From NCBI GenBank assembly GCA_043808305.1, contig JAZDFB010000123.1, positions 12,795 through 76,794 of the forward strand: a stretch of DNA of 64,000 nt, in the 5' to 3' direction. The notes beneath the pieces are model-generated. The model did not search any database and was not told the origin of the DNA. It saw nothing but the letters and a program-made list of their open reading frames with translations. The position numbers were made by a program, and so were the translations under genes. How positions within the stretch are numbered: the stretch's first letter is position 1; every line of letters starts with the position of its first letter. Source of the stretch: JBBAAP01 sp043808305. Its GTDB lineage: Bacteria; Planctomycetota; MHYJ01; JACQXL01. Positions 52,365 to 61,779 of this stretch are shown here, piece by piece.

Positions 52365-53996
52365 ATGAAAAAGAGAGCGCTGTGGTTTATTGCAGTGTTG
52401 GCATTTGTAGTTTATGTAACGAGTTTTAATTACGGCGGTGGCGGAGGCGGAAGTAGCAGTGGCAGTAGCGGTACACCAACCCCAACTGCACCTGCCCAGG
52501 CAACATCTCCAACCCCGGCTAATAGCGCAACTAATGTGATAACAAATACTCAAGTCTCTTGGGCTTCTGTCAGCGGCGCTACCTCTTATGATGTCTATTT
52601 CGGCACGACCTCGCCCGGAACACTTATCGGTAATCAGTCCGGCACGGCTTATAATCCCGGAACACTTACATATAATACCACCTATTACTGGAGAATCGAC
52701 TCTAAAAATTCTGTCGGCACAACCACTGGCACGGTCTGGAGTTTTACTACTCAATTGGCTCAGGTGACCACGCCTACTCCGGCTTATGCCGCAATTTATG
52801 TTCCAATAACTACAACATTAACCTGGTCATCAGCCAGCGGCGCTACTTCTTATGATGTCTATTTCGGCACAAGCAGTCCGGGAATATTTATAGGTAATCA
52901 AACAGGCACGAGTTATAATCCGGGCACGTTGAATTCTGGCACCACCTATTACTGGCGGATTGACTCAAAGAATACTGGTGGCACAACCACAGGAACTCTC
53001 TGGGGTTTTGTTACTGCCCCATGGGCCTGTTCCATCCTTGATTCTACAGGCTATGTAGGGGTATTCACATCCATTGTTTTTGACCTTAATGATAAGATGC
53101 ATATCAGTTATTGGGATGTGGCCAATTTTGATCTGAAATATGCGACCAACGCCTCTGGCACCTGGGTCTGTTCCACTATTGATTCTACAGACAATGTTGG
53201 GATGTACACCTCCATTGCCATGGACTCTAATAATAAGACGCATATCAGTTATTATGATGTAACCAATGGTAACCTGAAATATGCGACCAATGCCTCCGGC
53301 GCATGGGTCTGTTCCACCATTGATTCAACAGGTGATGTCGGGCAGTACACCTCCATTGCCATTGGCTCTTATGTATATATAAGTTATTATGATGTTACCA
53401 ATGGTAACCTGAAATATGCGACCAATGTCACCGGTTCCTGGGTCTGTTCCACCCTTGATTCTACAGGCGATGTCGGGCAGTATACATCTATTGTCCTTGA
53501 CTCTAATTATGATCTACATATCAGTTATTATGATGTAACCAATGGTAACCTGAAATATGCGACTACTGCCTCCAGCGTTTGGGTTTGTTCCACCCTTGAT
53601 TCTACAGGTGATGTCGGGCAGTACACATCCATTGCTCGTAACGCTACTAATAAGGTATATATCAGTTATTATGATGTAACCAATGGTAACCTGAAATTGG
53701 CGACTGACGCCTCCGGCGCATGGGTTAATATCAACATGGATTCTACAGACGATGTTGGGCAGTACACCTCCATTGCTCTTGACTCTAATGGTATTCTGCA
53801 TATCAGTTATTATGATTACACCAATGGCAACCTGAAATATGCGACTTTTACCTCCGGTGCATTTGTCTATTCTACCCTTGATTCTACAGGCGATGTCGGG
53901 CTGTACACCTCCATTGCTCTTGACTCTACGAATAAAGTGCATATCAGTTATCATGATAATACCAATTTTGACCTGAAATATGTGACCAATAAATGA
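52365..53996 (+). CDS. Secreted protein: two FN3-like domains plus seven-repeat propeller
   Basis: 543 aa. The signal peptide MKKRALWFIAVLAFVVYVTS is nearly identical to that of the 28645 gene, followed by FNYGGGGGG, so the lipidation Cys is absent here. Two FN3-like domains (~45-225) show TSYDVYFGT and YYWRIDSKN. Seven repeats of ~46 residues follow, each of the form WVCSTLDSTGDVGQYTSIA... then ISYYDVTNGNLKYAT, probably a seven-bladed beta-propeller. The blade sequence is unrelated to the RCC1 blades of the 28645 gene. Divergent from an XRE gene. Likely a surface binding protein. Confidence 0.87.
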   Translation: MKKRALWFIAVLAFVVYVTSFNYGGGGGGSSSGSSGTPTPTAPAQATSPTPANSATNVITNTQVSWASVSGATSYDVYFGTTSPGTLIGNQSGTAYNPGTLTYNTTYYWRIDSKNSVGTTTGTVWSFTTQLAQVTTPTPAYAAIYVPITTTLTWSSASGATSYDVYFGTSSPGIFIGNQTGTSYNPGTLNSGTTYYWRIDSKNTGGTTTGTLWGFVTAPWACSILDSTGYVGVFTSIVFDLNDKMHISYWDVANFDLKYATNASGTWVCSTIDSTDNVGMYTSIAMDSNNKTHISYYDVTNGNLKYATNASGAWVCSTIDSTGDVGQYTSIAIGSYVYISYYDVTNGNLKYATNVTGSWVCSTLDSTGDVGQYTSIVLDSNYDLHISYYDVTNGNLKYATTASSVWVCSTLDSTGDVGQYTSIARNATNKVYISYYDVTNGNLKLATDASGAWVNINMDSTDDVGQYTSIALDSNGILHISYYDYTNGNLKYATFTSGAFVYSTLDSTGDVGLYTSIALDSTNKVHISYHDNTNFDLKYVTNK

Positions 53997-54037
53997 CACG
54001 TGGAACGTTATCAACCAGAGGTCTTTAGCGAGACGGG

Positions 54038-54059
54038 GAGCTTGTCTAAAAGCTCTTTT
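54038..54059 (+). terminator. Intrinsic terminator candidate after the propeller gene
   Basis: GAGCTT (54038-54043), 6-nt loop, AAGCTC (54050-54055), then TTTT. The stem is weak but well placed 42 bp after the stop. Confidence 0.45.
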
Positions 54060-54214
54060 ACGAGACGGATAAAACGTTTGTAAAGCCCTTGGTGGAATAA
54101 CCCGTAAATGCTGATGTTATACGGTAATATGGGCAGTAAGACAAATTAACAGAAATATTTTATAAACAAGGTAGCAAGGTGGGTTTTTATTGGCCATAGA
54201 AAGGAAAGGTATGT

Positions 54215-54298
54215 ATGCGTTGTAAAAAATGCCATAAAGAGATAGTCCCTGAGTATAAAGGAGATTACCGCTGTTGTCCCTTTTGTGGAGAACTGTAG
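54215..54298 (+). CDS. 27-aa zinc-ribbon micropeptide
   Basis: ATG 54215 is preceded by AGAAAGGAAAGG. The peptide has CKKC near the start and CCPFCGEL at the end, with IVPEYKGDY between, i.e. CxxC...CxxC at zinc-ribbon spacing. It looks like a free zinc-ribbon, similar to the N-terminal ribbons of the kinases here but not the same sequence. Function unknown. The flanking DNA has no other gene. Confidence 0.55.
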   Translation: MRCKKCHKEIVPEYKGDYRCCPFCGEL

Positions 54299-55085
54299 TC
54301 GGGCTGGTGACACACACCTGATTTTGTAATCCGCTTACCAGGCTCATTTCAAGGTGTTGTTTTTAATAAACAAACATCCCCCATACCCCTTTACCTGCCA
54401 TAGGTTACCACCCACCATACCGCGGGATACTCCGGTACCTGCCATAGGCTCTACCCCATACTTCCATACGCATTACTCCACCACTGTCAACCATTCCTTT
54501 GATTTCAGGCATTTCTTATACCCCAGCCACCGCTGAGCAACTAGTCGGGATATGATGGCCGGTTCAGATAGTTCAGTCGGTCCGCCAGCCAGCTTGTTTG
54601 GCCGAGCCCGGTATCGCCTTTAGTTGCTCCTGCCTGCTTAATCGGTGTTACCCCCGGAGCTCTTCGTAATGACCAGACTGCTTATTGGGACCGGCCGGGC
54701 TGGGACTTGGGCGCGACCTGACTGCCTGTTGGGCGGTCCCGGGCACGCTCAGCAGTAGCCCCAGCCAGCCCGCAGGGGATGTCCTCCCGAGCCGAAAAGC
54801 ACGGCCGGGCGAGCTCTTAAGGACAGCCCACTTATCGCGCGGGGGGGACGGGGTACGGTATCCCCCATCCCCCCTGGTTTTTGAGCAGTTTTTTCAGCCT
54901 TTTCGGGAAATCGTAAAAAATATTCGCCCGCCCTAACCTCTGATAAATCAAACAGTTATATAAAACCCGCCCGAAATGCACGCCAATAAAAAGGTGAAAA
55001 CGCCTCACACCTGCCACCTTATGGAAGAAAAAAGAGCGAGCCTCACCGCAAAGAGCGCAAAGGCCGCAAAAGAAATACATTCTAT
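54299..55085. other. Gene-free, partly GC-rich stretch
   Basis: About 790 bp with no supported gene on either strand. Repeated words ACCTGCCATAGG occur at ~54393 and ~54439. A segment near 54840-54878 has runs of G and C (G7, G4, CCCCC, CCCCCC). A frame at 54117-54347 minus was rejected. Confidence 0.5.
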
Positions 55086-55133
55086 AAGGAGGCCAGGAAA
55101 GCAGGAGAAATTTCTTGGTCTCCTGGGTTCCTT
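55086..55133. repeat. AAGGAACCC palindromic repeat, full copy
   Basis: AAGGAGGCCAGGAAAGCAGG then AGAAATTTCT centre and TTGGTCTCCTGGGTTCCTT: an imperfect 48-bp palindrome just after the kinase-TPR stop codon, where it could serve as terminator. Confidence 0.7.
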
Positions 55134-55159
55134 ATTTGTAGCAACAGATTATCTAAATA

Positions 55160-57709
55160 TTATTTCTTTTCCTGCTCGGCGAGCTGTTTCTTCCATTCCT
55201 CTACCCATTGCTTCATTTCATTTGCCTGGGGATGATTGGGCACGAGTCGGAGGAACATTTCTCCGTCAGCGATAGCTTTATCCATTAGCTCTTTCTGTTC
55301 GTCTGGACGAGACACCATTTTTGATTTCTCATAATGACTAAGCGCCAGATTGTAATATGCCAGGGGATATCTCAGCCTAACGGCAGCGGCATAATCCTCA
55401 ATGGCTTTGTCTAACTCGCCTCTGTCATAATAGATATCTCCGCGGTTGTAGTGTGCCGGGGCATATTCAGGGTTCAGCCTGACGGCCGCATTATAATCCG
55501 CAAAGGCTTTGTCTGTTTCGCCTTTTTGGCCATAACTGGTGCCGCGGCTGTTGTAAGCCTCGACATATCCGGGATTGAGCCTGATGGCCTGGTCATAATC
55601 GGCAATGGCTTTGTCTAATTGGCCATTTATATCATAAGTAATGCCGCGGCCGTGGTATGCCTCGGCGGCGTTTGGGTTTAACCCGATTATGGTATCATAA
55701 TCCGCAATGGCTTTGGCTACCAACTCCTGAATGGCATCAGCCCCAAGTTTACCGCGCAGAGATTCTATTTTTTTATTATAGGCAGAACCGCGAGTTCTAT
55801 ATGCCTCGATATATCCGGAATCGAGCTTGATAGCCTGGCCATAATCGGCAATAGCTTTGTCTAACTGGCCCATTTCATTATAAGTATTACCGCGGTTGCA
55901 GTATGCCTGGACATTTGACCGGTTGAGTTCGATGACTTTTTGGTAATCGGCCAGGGCTTTATCCAGCAGCTCCCGGTGGATATCAGTATCCGGTTCGCTC
56001 TGGGCTTTGTAGGCATAGCAGGTGCCACGGTTGGTGTATGCCAATTCATAATCCGGATAGAGCTCTATGGCTTTGGTATAATTTTGTATGCCCTCGTCAT
56101 ATTGCGCCTTTTTGGAGTTAATATTTCCTTGGGAAAACCATCCGATATGGCTGTTAGGGTCTAATTCAATGACCTTTTGGAAGTCGGGCATGGCTTCATC
56201 GGGCTTATTACGAGTGAAAAGCGTAATCAAAGCGCGTTCGTAATATGAATATGCCAGGGTCGGCGTAGTTTTAATCGCTTTGCTGAAGTATTCAAATGCC
56301 TTATCCATAAGGTTCCGGTAGGTTTCATTAGCAGCGTTTTCTAGTTTTGCTTTACCTTTATAAACATAGCCGATGACCTGCCAGGCATCGCCGAAGGTGG
56401 GATCTATGGCAAGGGCATCCTGGGCAAACTGTATCTTTTGGTCAGGTGTCGGGGCAACGGTGGCTTTATCTAAAACGGCTTTTGCCTGTGCCCTTAGGTC
56501 CACGATTTTCTGCTCCTTGACCGCGGCTTCTTTTATCTTCGCATCTTCCTGCTGCTTTTTGGCCTCTCGCTCGTTGATTATCTGCTCGCTCTTATTGAGG
56601 ATATCTTTTATGGCTTCATCATCCGGCGACAGGACCAGCAGTTTGTTGGATATTGTCCGGGCCTGGTCATATTTCTCCTTATCAAATGCCTGTTGGGCTT
56701 CCTGCCTGTATCGGGCGATGAGCTGTCTCTTGTTTGACGAGGAAACCAGCAGGCTGGTTACCACGATTGCCAGGATAACCGCGGCGCCGAGGATGGACAG
56801 GCTGGCGGTTTTGTTCTTGATAAACCTAAACCGAAGTTTACTAACATATGATGTCCGCTTGGCAGTAATCTGCCCGCCTTCTAAATACCTTTTCAGGTCT
56901 TGGGCTAAGGCATCTGCGGTCTGGTAGCGCCTGGTTTTGTCCTTATTCAGGCATTTGAGGCAGATGGTCTCGAGGTCTTTGGGAATAATTTTTATGATTG
57001 ATGACGGCGTGGTCGGGTCGTCGTTGATGACCTTATTAAGCACTTCATAGAGCTCTTTGCCGCTAAAAGGCGTCCGGCCGGTGATGCAGTGATATAACGT
57101 GGCGCCTAAGGAAAAGATGTCGGAACGCGGGTCTATCTGGTCTTTTTGGCCCATAGCCTGCTCGGGCGGCATATAGTCCGGCGTGCCGATAGTAGTGCCG
57201 GTAAGGGTCAGGGAACGGTCCAGCCCGGTGAGTTGTTTGGCCAGCCCGAAGTCGGTGATATACGCCTGGCCTTGTTTGGTTATCATAATATTGGCCGGCT
57301 TGATATCGCGGTGGATTATGCCCTGGCTATGGGCGTAATGGAGCGCCGTGGCGGTCTGAAGGATGATTTTAACGAGATTTTGCAAGGATGTCTTGTTCTT
57401 GGATTTGATAAGGGCATCAAGCGAGACGCCTTCGATATAGTCCATGGTGAAGTAGTGCTGTTTATTGAGAGCGGAGCCTCCCGTCGGGACAATGCCGGCC
57501 TCATAGACCTGCACAATATTGGGGTGTTTGAGTTTGGCAACGGCTGATGCCTCGCGCTGGAAACGTTCGAGCAGCTCCGGGTCGGTGGAAGTGATGACCT
57601 TGAGCGCCACCCGGCGGTTCAGGGCCGGGTCTAAAGCGAGGTATACCGCGCCCATGCCCCCTTGGCCCAGTTTCTTTTCAACGGTATATTTACCGAATGT
57701 TGTTGGCAT
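55160..57709 (-). CDS. Membrane Ser/Thr protein kinase with TPR array
   Basis: 849 aa. Kinase domain ~1-270: LGQGGMGAVYLALD, VALKVI, HRDIKPANIMI, TDFGLAKQL, YMPPEQAMG and DIFSLGATLYHC. A membrane span follows (SLSILGAAVILAIVVTSLLV, ~308-327), then a charged coiled coil (~340-410) and about ten TPR units (AYCNRGNTYNEMGQLDKAIADYGQAIKLD in outline) up to ~830. The catalytic part is cytoplasmic and the TPR array probably extracytoplasmic, a common planctomycete design. No N-terminal zinc ribbon, unlike the other two kinases. Own transcription unit. Confidence 0.92.
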   Translation of the reverse strand: MPTTFGKYTVEKKLGQGGMGAVYLALDPALNRRVALKVITSTDPELLERFQREASAVAKLKHPNIVQVYEAGIVPTGGSALNKQHYFTMDYIEGVSLDALIKSKNKTSLQNLVKIILQTATALHYAHSQGIIHRDIKPANIMITKQGQAYITDFGLAKQLTGLDRSLTLTGTTIGTPDYMPPEQAMGQKDQIDPRSDIFSLGATLYHCITGRTPFSGKELYEVLNKVINDDPTTPSSIIKIIPKDLETICLKCLNKDKTRRYQTADALAQDLKRYLEGGQITAKRTSYVSKLRFRFIKNKTASLSILGAAVILAIVVTSLLVSSSNKRQLIARYRQEAQQAFDKEKYDQARTISNKLLVLSPDDEAIKDILNKSEQIINEREAKKQQEDAKIKEAAVKEQKIVDLRAQAKAVLDKATVAPTPDQKIQFAQDALAIDPTFGDAWQVIGYVYKGKAKLENAANETYRNLMDKAFEYFSKAIKTTPTLAYSYYERALITLFTRNKPDEAMPDFQKVIELDPNSHIGWFSQGNINSKKAQYDEGIQNYTKAIELYPDYELAYTNRGTCYAYKAQSEPDTDIHRELLDKALADYQKVIELNRSNVQAYCNRGNTYNEMGQLDKAIADYGQAIKLDSGYIEAYRTRGSAYNKKIESLRGKLGADAIQELVAKAIADYDTIIGLNPNAAEAYHGRGITYDINGQLDKAIADYDQAIRLNPGYVEAYNSRGTSYGQKGETDKAFADYNAAVRLNPEYAPAHYNRGDIYYDRGELDKAIEDYAAAVRLRYPLAYYNLALSHYEKSKMVSRPDEQKELMDKAIADGEMFLRLVPNHPQANEMKQWVEEWKKQLAEQEKK

Positions 57710-57800
57710 ATCCGGATTGTAGCGCGAAGACGGCAGGAATGCAAATAAAACCAGCCACAGATGACACAGATGAACACTGAAAATAACCCCACTCGCGAAG

Positions 57801-58205
57801 TTTATCCTGAGTCCTTCGGTAATACTCAGGATAAATATTCTCGAAGGGCTTGGGAACCCGGCTATGCGGGATAAGGGACAGCCCCGACGGAATAGTCGGG
57901 ATAATGTGCCGACCCCGGCGAAATAGCCGGGATAAGGGACACTAACTCCCTTTGGTCGAAGTGTCCCTAATAACTCGCTTTGGTCGAAGCGGCACTAAAA
58001 ACGATTCGGTTTAATTTAGCTTGACTTTCCGGGATTTATGTGCTAAAGTTTGTTCCATTAATTTTATTAATTGTGATTATCCCGTTAAGCTGCGCTTACG
58101 GGACTAAGAGTCACAGGAAGACTGATGCTCTGGCAATGTGTTTATCCCGTTAAGCTACGCTTACGGGACTAAGTGCCAATACGTCGTTACCCTCCTACTG
58201 GCACT
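57801..58205. repeat. Large palindrome cluster
   Basis: TTTATCCTGAGT/ACTCAGGATAAA (57801-57812/57824-57835); AGGGACACT/AGTGTCCCT (57935-57943/57960-57968) with 16-nt loop AACTCCCTTTGGTCGA; an orphan loop AACTCGCTTTGGTCGA (~57972-57987); CCCGTTAAGC/GCTTACGGG twice (58081-58102 and 58146-58167); AGTGCCAAT/ACTGGCACT (58172-58180/58197-58205, 16-nt loop). Confidence 0.78.
58021..58049 (+). promoter_or_regulatory. Promoter of the giant surface protein
   Basis: TTGACT (58021-58026), 17-bp spacer, TAAAGT (58044-58049), with TG before the -10. The ~170-nt leader contains two CCCGTTAAGC hairpins and one 16-nt-loop hairpin. Confidence 0.65.
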
Positions 58206-58224
58206 AAGAGAAAGGCTTTTTATT

Positions 58225-61200
58225 ATGTTCAAATCAAGATGGTTAAACCTGGGTTTGATGGCAGTCGTGGCTATGGTTATGGCGCTGGGCTATGGCGGAC
58301 TGTGCGGCGGAAGCAGCGGCAGCAGCGGCGGAACTCCTACCCCGCAACCGGCTCAAACCGCGCCTGACCAGGTGACCACCCCTGCACCGGCGAATAACGC
58401 ATCCGGCGTGATTACCACGACCCAGCTTTCCTGGGCGGCCGCTACCGGCGCCGCCTCCTACGACGTTTATTTCGGGCTGACCTATACCGGCTGGTCCGCG
58501 GTTACCAATACAATCACCACGGGTTATAACCCGGGCGCCCTTACATATAGTACCGCCTATTACTGGCGGATAGACTCGATAAACTCCGTCGGCGCGACCA
58601 CCGGCACGGTCTGGGCTTTTACCACGCCGGCGCCGGTCGAACCGGAAACATCCGCTGAATTCAAACTGATGGGGCTGGTCAATAACGGATACCAGGACGA
58701 CAATCTCTGGCTGGGCAAATACGCGGCGGGGACGCTGTCAACGGAGTCGCTGACGGCCAAGGATTTCTTCACCACGCCGGGCGATATCCCTTATGAATTT
58801 GTCAAGGACGCCACCGGGGTATACGTCATCGGCTCGTCCGGTTTCGCGCACGGGTATTTCGCCAAGTATAACGCGTCTACCGGCGCGCTGATATGGAAAC
58901 GACTGATGGCCGCGGCGCCGATTAAAATCAAGCTGGCCGGCGGTTCTATCTATCTGGGCGGGACGGTTTGTACGGAAGCCGATGACAACGACATCTGGAT
59001 TGCCAAATACGACCCCGACGGCGTCCTGGCCTGGGAGCTGACCCGGCCCAACAACCAGGACCGGTCGAGCGGGCATTTTGACTGGCTCAAGGACCTGGCG
59101 GTGGACGGCTCGGGCAACGTGACGGCGCTGGGCGCGCTCAGGCGCAAGACCGCAAACGAACTCTATACTTTTTACGATATCTGGCTGGCCAAGACCTCGA
59201 CCGGCGGTTCCTGGGATTGGGAACTAACCAAGAACGGCACAGCCGATATGGACGACCTGCCGACGGCCTTGGTGCTGGATACCGACGGCACGGCCTTTGT
59301 GCTGGGTCAGGTCAACAACGGCACCAACGGTTACTGGGACCTGGATATCTGGCTGGGCAAGACGTATTTCAACGGCACCGCGACTGTCTGGGGTTGCAAC
59401 CTGAACAAGAGCGGCGCATACGCCTCCGGCAATACCAAGAGCAATGACACGCCCACGGCTTTGAAGCTGGACGGATTCAGCAGGGCCTGCGTGCTGGGCC
59501 AAACACAGGACGGCGCATCGACTTTTAACACCTGGCTGGGCAAGGCCGTCAACGGGCTCTGGGACTGCGCGGTTTCTTATCCGGCTACGCCGCGGGGGCT
59601 GGCTGTCGCCGGCAATCGGGTTTATGTGCTGGGCCAGACCACTGACGTCTGGCTGGGCATGACTACGGACATCGCCAACTGGACCTGGTCTTTGACCCGG
59701 ACCGGCGAGGCGGGTTTCGGTTACGCCACGGACCTGGCCGTCAGAACCCAGGGTATTACCGATACGATTTACGTTATGGGCAATTTAAGCACGGTGACAA
59801 CCTCGAGTTCGAGCGATTTGTGGCTGGGCGCGACGGACAACAGCGGGCTGGGCTGGCTGGGCGAATGGCGCAAGTCCGGCTCCAATAATTCCGCCGGCGG
59901 CCAGGCGCTGAAACTCGATTCCGCAGGCGCGCCCTATCTGCTGGGCACGCTCAGTAATATAACCACCGTGGGCGACATCTGGCTGGGCAAACCCAACCTG
60001 TCCGTCAATAATTCCTGGGACTGGCAGTTGGCCCGAAACGGCGATATTCAATATTCAACCGATTGCGCCAACACTGACGGGCTGATTGTGGATTCCACCG
60101 GCATCTACGCCCTGGGACTGCTCTACAACGAAGGGTTCCTGGAGGACCAGTGGCTGGCCAAGACCACAACCGGCGCGGCCTGGGACTGGCAATCGGTGCG
60201 CAAGACGGTGGGCATCAATAACGTCGTCAAGAAAACCGACGCCAGCGGCAATATTTATGTGGCCACAACCATCCAGCAGTTTACTCCGATTACCAAGCAG
60301 GCTGTCTGGGTGGCCAAGTTCAACAGCGATACCACGCTGGCCTGGCAGTCAGCGGGCAACAGCATTTATAGCGACCACGTCAAGGACATAAACGTGGACG
60401 GCGCCGGCAATGTTTACGTGCTGGGCACGAATACCAACGTCTGGCTGGACAAAATCAATTCGGCCGGGGCCTGGCAGTGGCACCTGACCAAGGCCGGTTC
60501 GAATACTTTTTACGGCGGCACGGACAAAGCCAACTCTATCCTGATAGATGCCAATGACGATGTCTATGTAACCGGACTGCTCAACAACGGCACCACCCAG
60601 TATGACGCCAATTACGACATCTGGCTGGGCAAACCCAATACCAACGGCACGGCCTGGGAATGGGACCTGGCCAAGGATACGACCGGATACCAGGATGAAA
60701 TAAAGGATTTCAAGCTCGGCCCGAACGGCAGTGTTTATGTGCTGGGACAGACGGACATCGCCGTTTATCCGTCATACGCTTATGCCATCTGGCTGGGCAA
60801 GGCGATAACTTCAAGCGGCACCGCCCAGTGGTCATGGGACCTGACCAAGACCGGCACGTCCTCTGTTTGGAATAATTTCACGCAGTCGATGGTGGTTACC
60901 GGCACGGATGTTTATGTGCTGGGCCGGGTGGAGGTTTCCGGTATTTATAATATCTGGGTGGGCAAGGCGTCAAGCGGCGCGTGGGCTAATGAGCTGACCG
61001 ACAACCCGACCTGGCATTCCTATCCCAAGGAGATGGCGCTGGACGGCGCCGGAAATGTTTACGTGCTGGGCGAGTCATACTCGACCCCCTGCACCAACAT
61101 CTGGCTGGGCAAGGCGGATGCGGCATTGTCCGCCTGGAGCTGGGCGTTGACCAAGACCGGCATTGTTGATAACCTCAATCTCAGCCGGAGCAGTTATCCC

Positions 61201-61776
61201 TACGGGTTGTGGGTGGATTCTACGGGCGCTTATGTGCTCGGCCAAATCCAGAACCACGCCCTGACCCTGGATAATTACGATATCTGGCTGGGCAAGGCCT
61301 GCGCCAACGGCACGGCCTGGGAATGGGATTACACCAAGAGCGGCACGGCCGGCGTCGATGACTCGGCGCTGAGCTGGCTGGTCAGCAACGGCACGGCCTA
61401 TGTGATGGGCCGGTTGCAGCAGTCCGGAACGTGGCTGATACAAAACATCGGCTCCGGCTATCAGTGGATTTGCTTGACGGACAGCAATACCTGGCTGTTG
61501 AAATACGACGGCACGGTCCAATACGAGGCGCTCAAGGCAAACACGGCCAAGCTGGATGACGCGCCCAAGAGTATCTCCCTGGATGCCAACGGCAACGCCT
61601 TTATCTACGGCGACAGCCCGAGCCGCGAGCAGGCGCACGATATCCGGTTGGCCAAATACGGTCCGCTGGGCACGCTGGGCTATGAAATCACCAAGGCCGG
61701 CACGGAAGACGATGTGTTCCTGTATTTCTTTCCGGTCGGCGCGGGATGGACGGACGGCCAGAAAGTTTCAAGGTAG
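58225..61776 (+). CDS. Very large surface protein: FN3 domain plus long propeller-repeat array
   Basis: 1183 aa from ATG 58225 (GAGAAAGG upstream; a GTG at 58138 is less likely). Signal region ends ALGYGGLCGGSSGSSGG. One FN3-like domain (~45-140) with ASYDVYFG and YYWRIDS. The rest holds about 20 repeats combining G(N/S)VYVLGQ, (D/N)IWLGK and W(E/D)WDLTK(T/S)GT, spaced ~45-60 residues, as in beta-propeller surface proteins. TGxxxWxW motifs resemble carbohydrate-binding folds, but this is speculative. It ends 3 bp before the cysteine desulfurase gene, so readthrough transcription is likely. Confidence 0.85.
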   Translation: MFKSRWLNLGLMAVVAMVMALGYGGLCGGSSGSSGGTPTPQPAQTAPDQVTTPAPANNASGVITTTQLSWAAATGAASYDVYFGLTYTGWSAVTNTITTGYNPGALTYSTAYYWRIDSINSVGATTGTVWAFTTPAPVEPETSAEFKLMGLVNNGYQDDNLWLGKYAAGTLSTESLTAKDFFTTPGDIPYEFVKDATGVYVIGSSGFAHGYFAKYNASTGALIWKRLMAAAPIKIKLAGGSIYLGGTVCTEADDNDIWIAKYDPDGVLAWELTRPNNQDRSSGHFDWLKDLAVDGSGNVTALGALRRKTANELYTFYDIWLAKTSTGGSWDWELTKNGTADMDDLPTALVLDTDGTAFVLGQVNNGTNGYWDLDIWLGKTYFNGTATVWGCNLNKSGAYASGNTKSNDTPTALKLDGFSRACVLGQTQDGASTFNTWLGKAVNGLWDCAVSYPATPRGLAVAGNRVYVLGQTTDVWLGMTTDIANWTWSLTRTGEAGFGYATDLAVRTQGITDTIYVMGNLSTVTTSSSSDLWLGATDNSGLGWLGEWRKSGSNNSAGGQALKLDSAGAPYLLGTLSNITTVGDIWLGKPNLSVNNSWDWQLARNGDIQYSTDCANTDGLIVDSTGIYALGLLYNEGFLEDQWLAKTTTGAAWDWQSVRKTVGINNVVKKTDASGNIYVATTIQQFTPITKQAVWVAKFNSDTTLAWQSAGNSIYSDHVKDINVDGAGNVYVLGTNTNVWLDKINSAGAWQWHLTKAGSNTFYGGTDKANSILIDANDDVYVTGLLNNGTTQYDANYDIWLGKPNTNGTAWEWDLAKDTTGYQDEIKDFKLGPNGSVYVLGQTDIAVYPSYAYAIWLGKAITSSGTAQWSWDLTKTGTSSVWNNFTQSMVVTGTDVYVLGRVEVSGIYNIWVGKASSGAWANELTDNPTWHSYPKEMALDGAGNVYVLGESYSTPCTNIWLGKADAALSAWSWALTKTGIVDNLNLSRSSYPYGLWVDSTGAYVLGQIQNHALTLDNYDIWLGKACANGTAWEWDYTKSGTAGVDDSALSWLVSNGTAYVMGRLQQSGTWLIQNIGSGYQWICLTDSNTWLLKYDGTVQYEALKANTAKLDDAPKSISLDANGNAFIYGDSPSREQAHDIRLAKYGPLGTLGYEITKAGTEDDVFLYFFPVGAGWTDGQKVSR

Positions 61777-61779
61777 CCG

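Noticed and set aside
54117..54347. 76-codon minus-strand frame near the zinc micropeptide
   Set aside because: It runs antisense across the micropeptide, has no ribosome site, and its SGLQNQ-like start resembles frames read through tRNA-like sequence, but no proper cloverleaf could be drawn either.
54976..55275. 99-codon plus frame
   Set aside because: It crosses a palindromic repeat and the 3' end of the convergent kinase-TPR gene; no ribosome site or domain.
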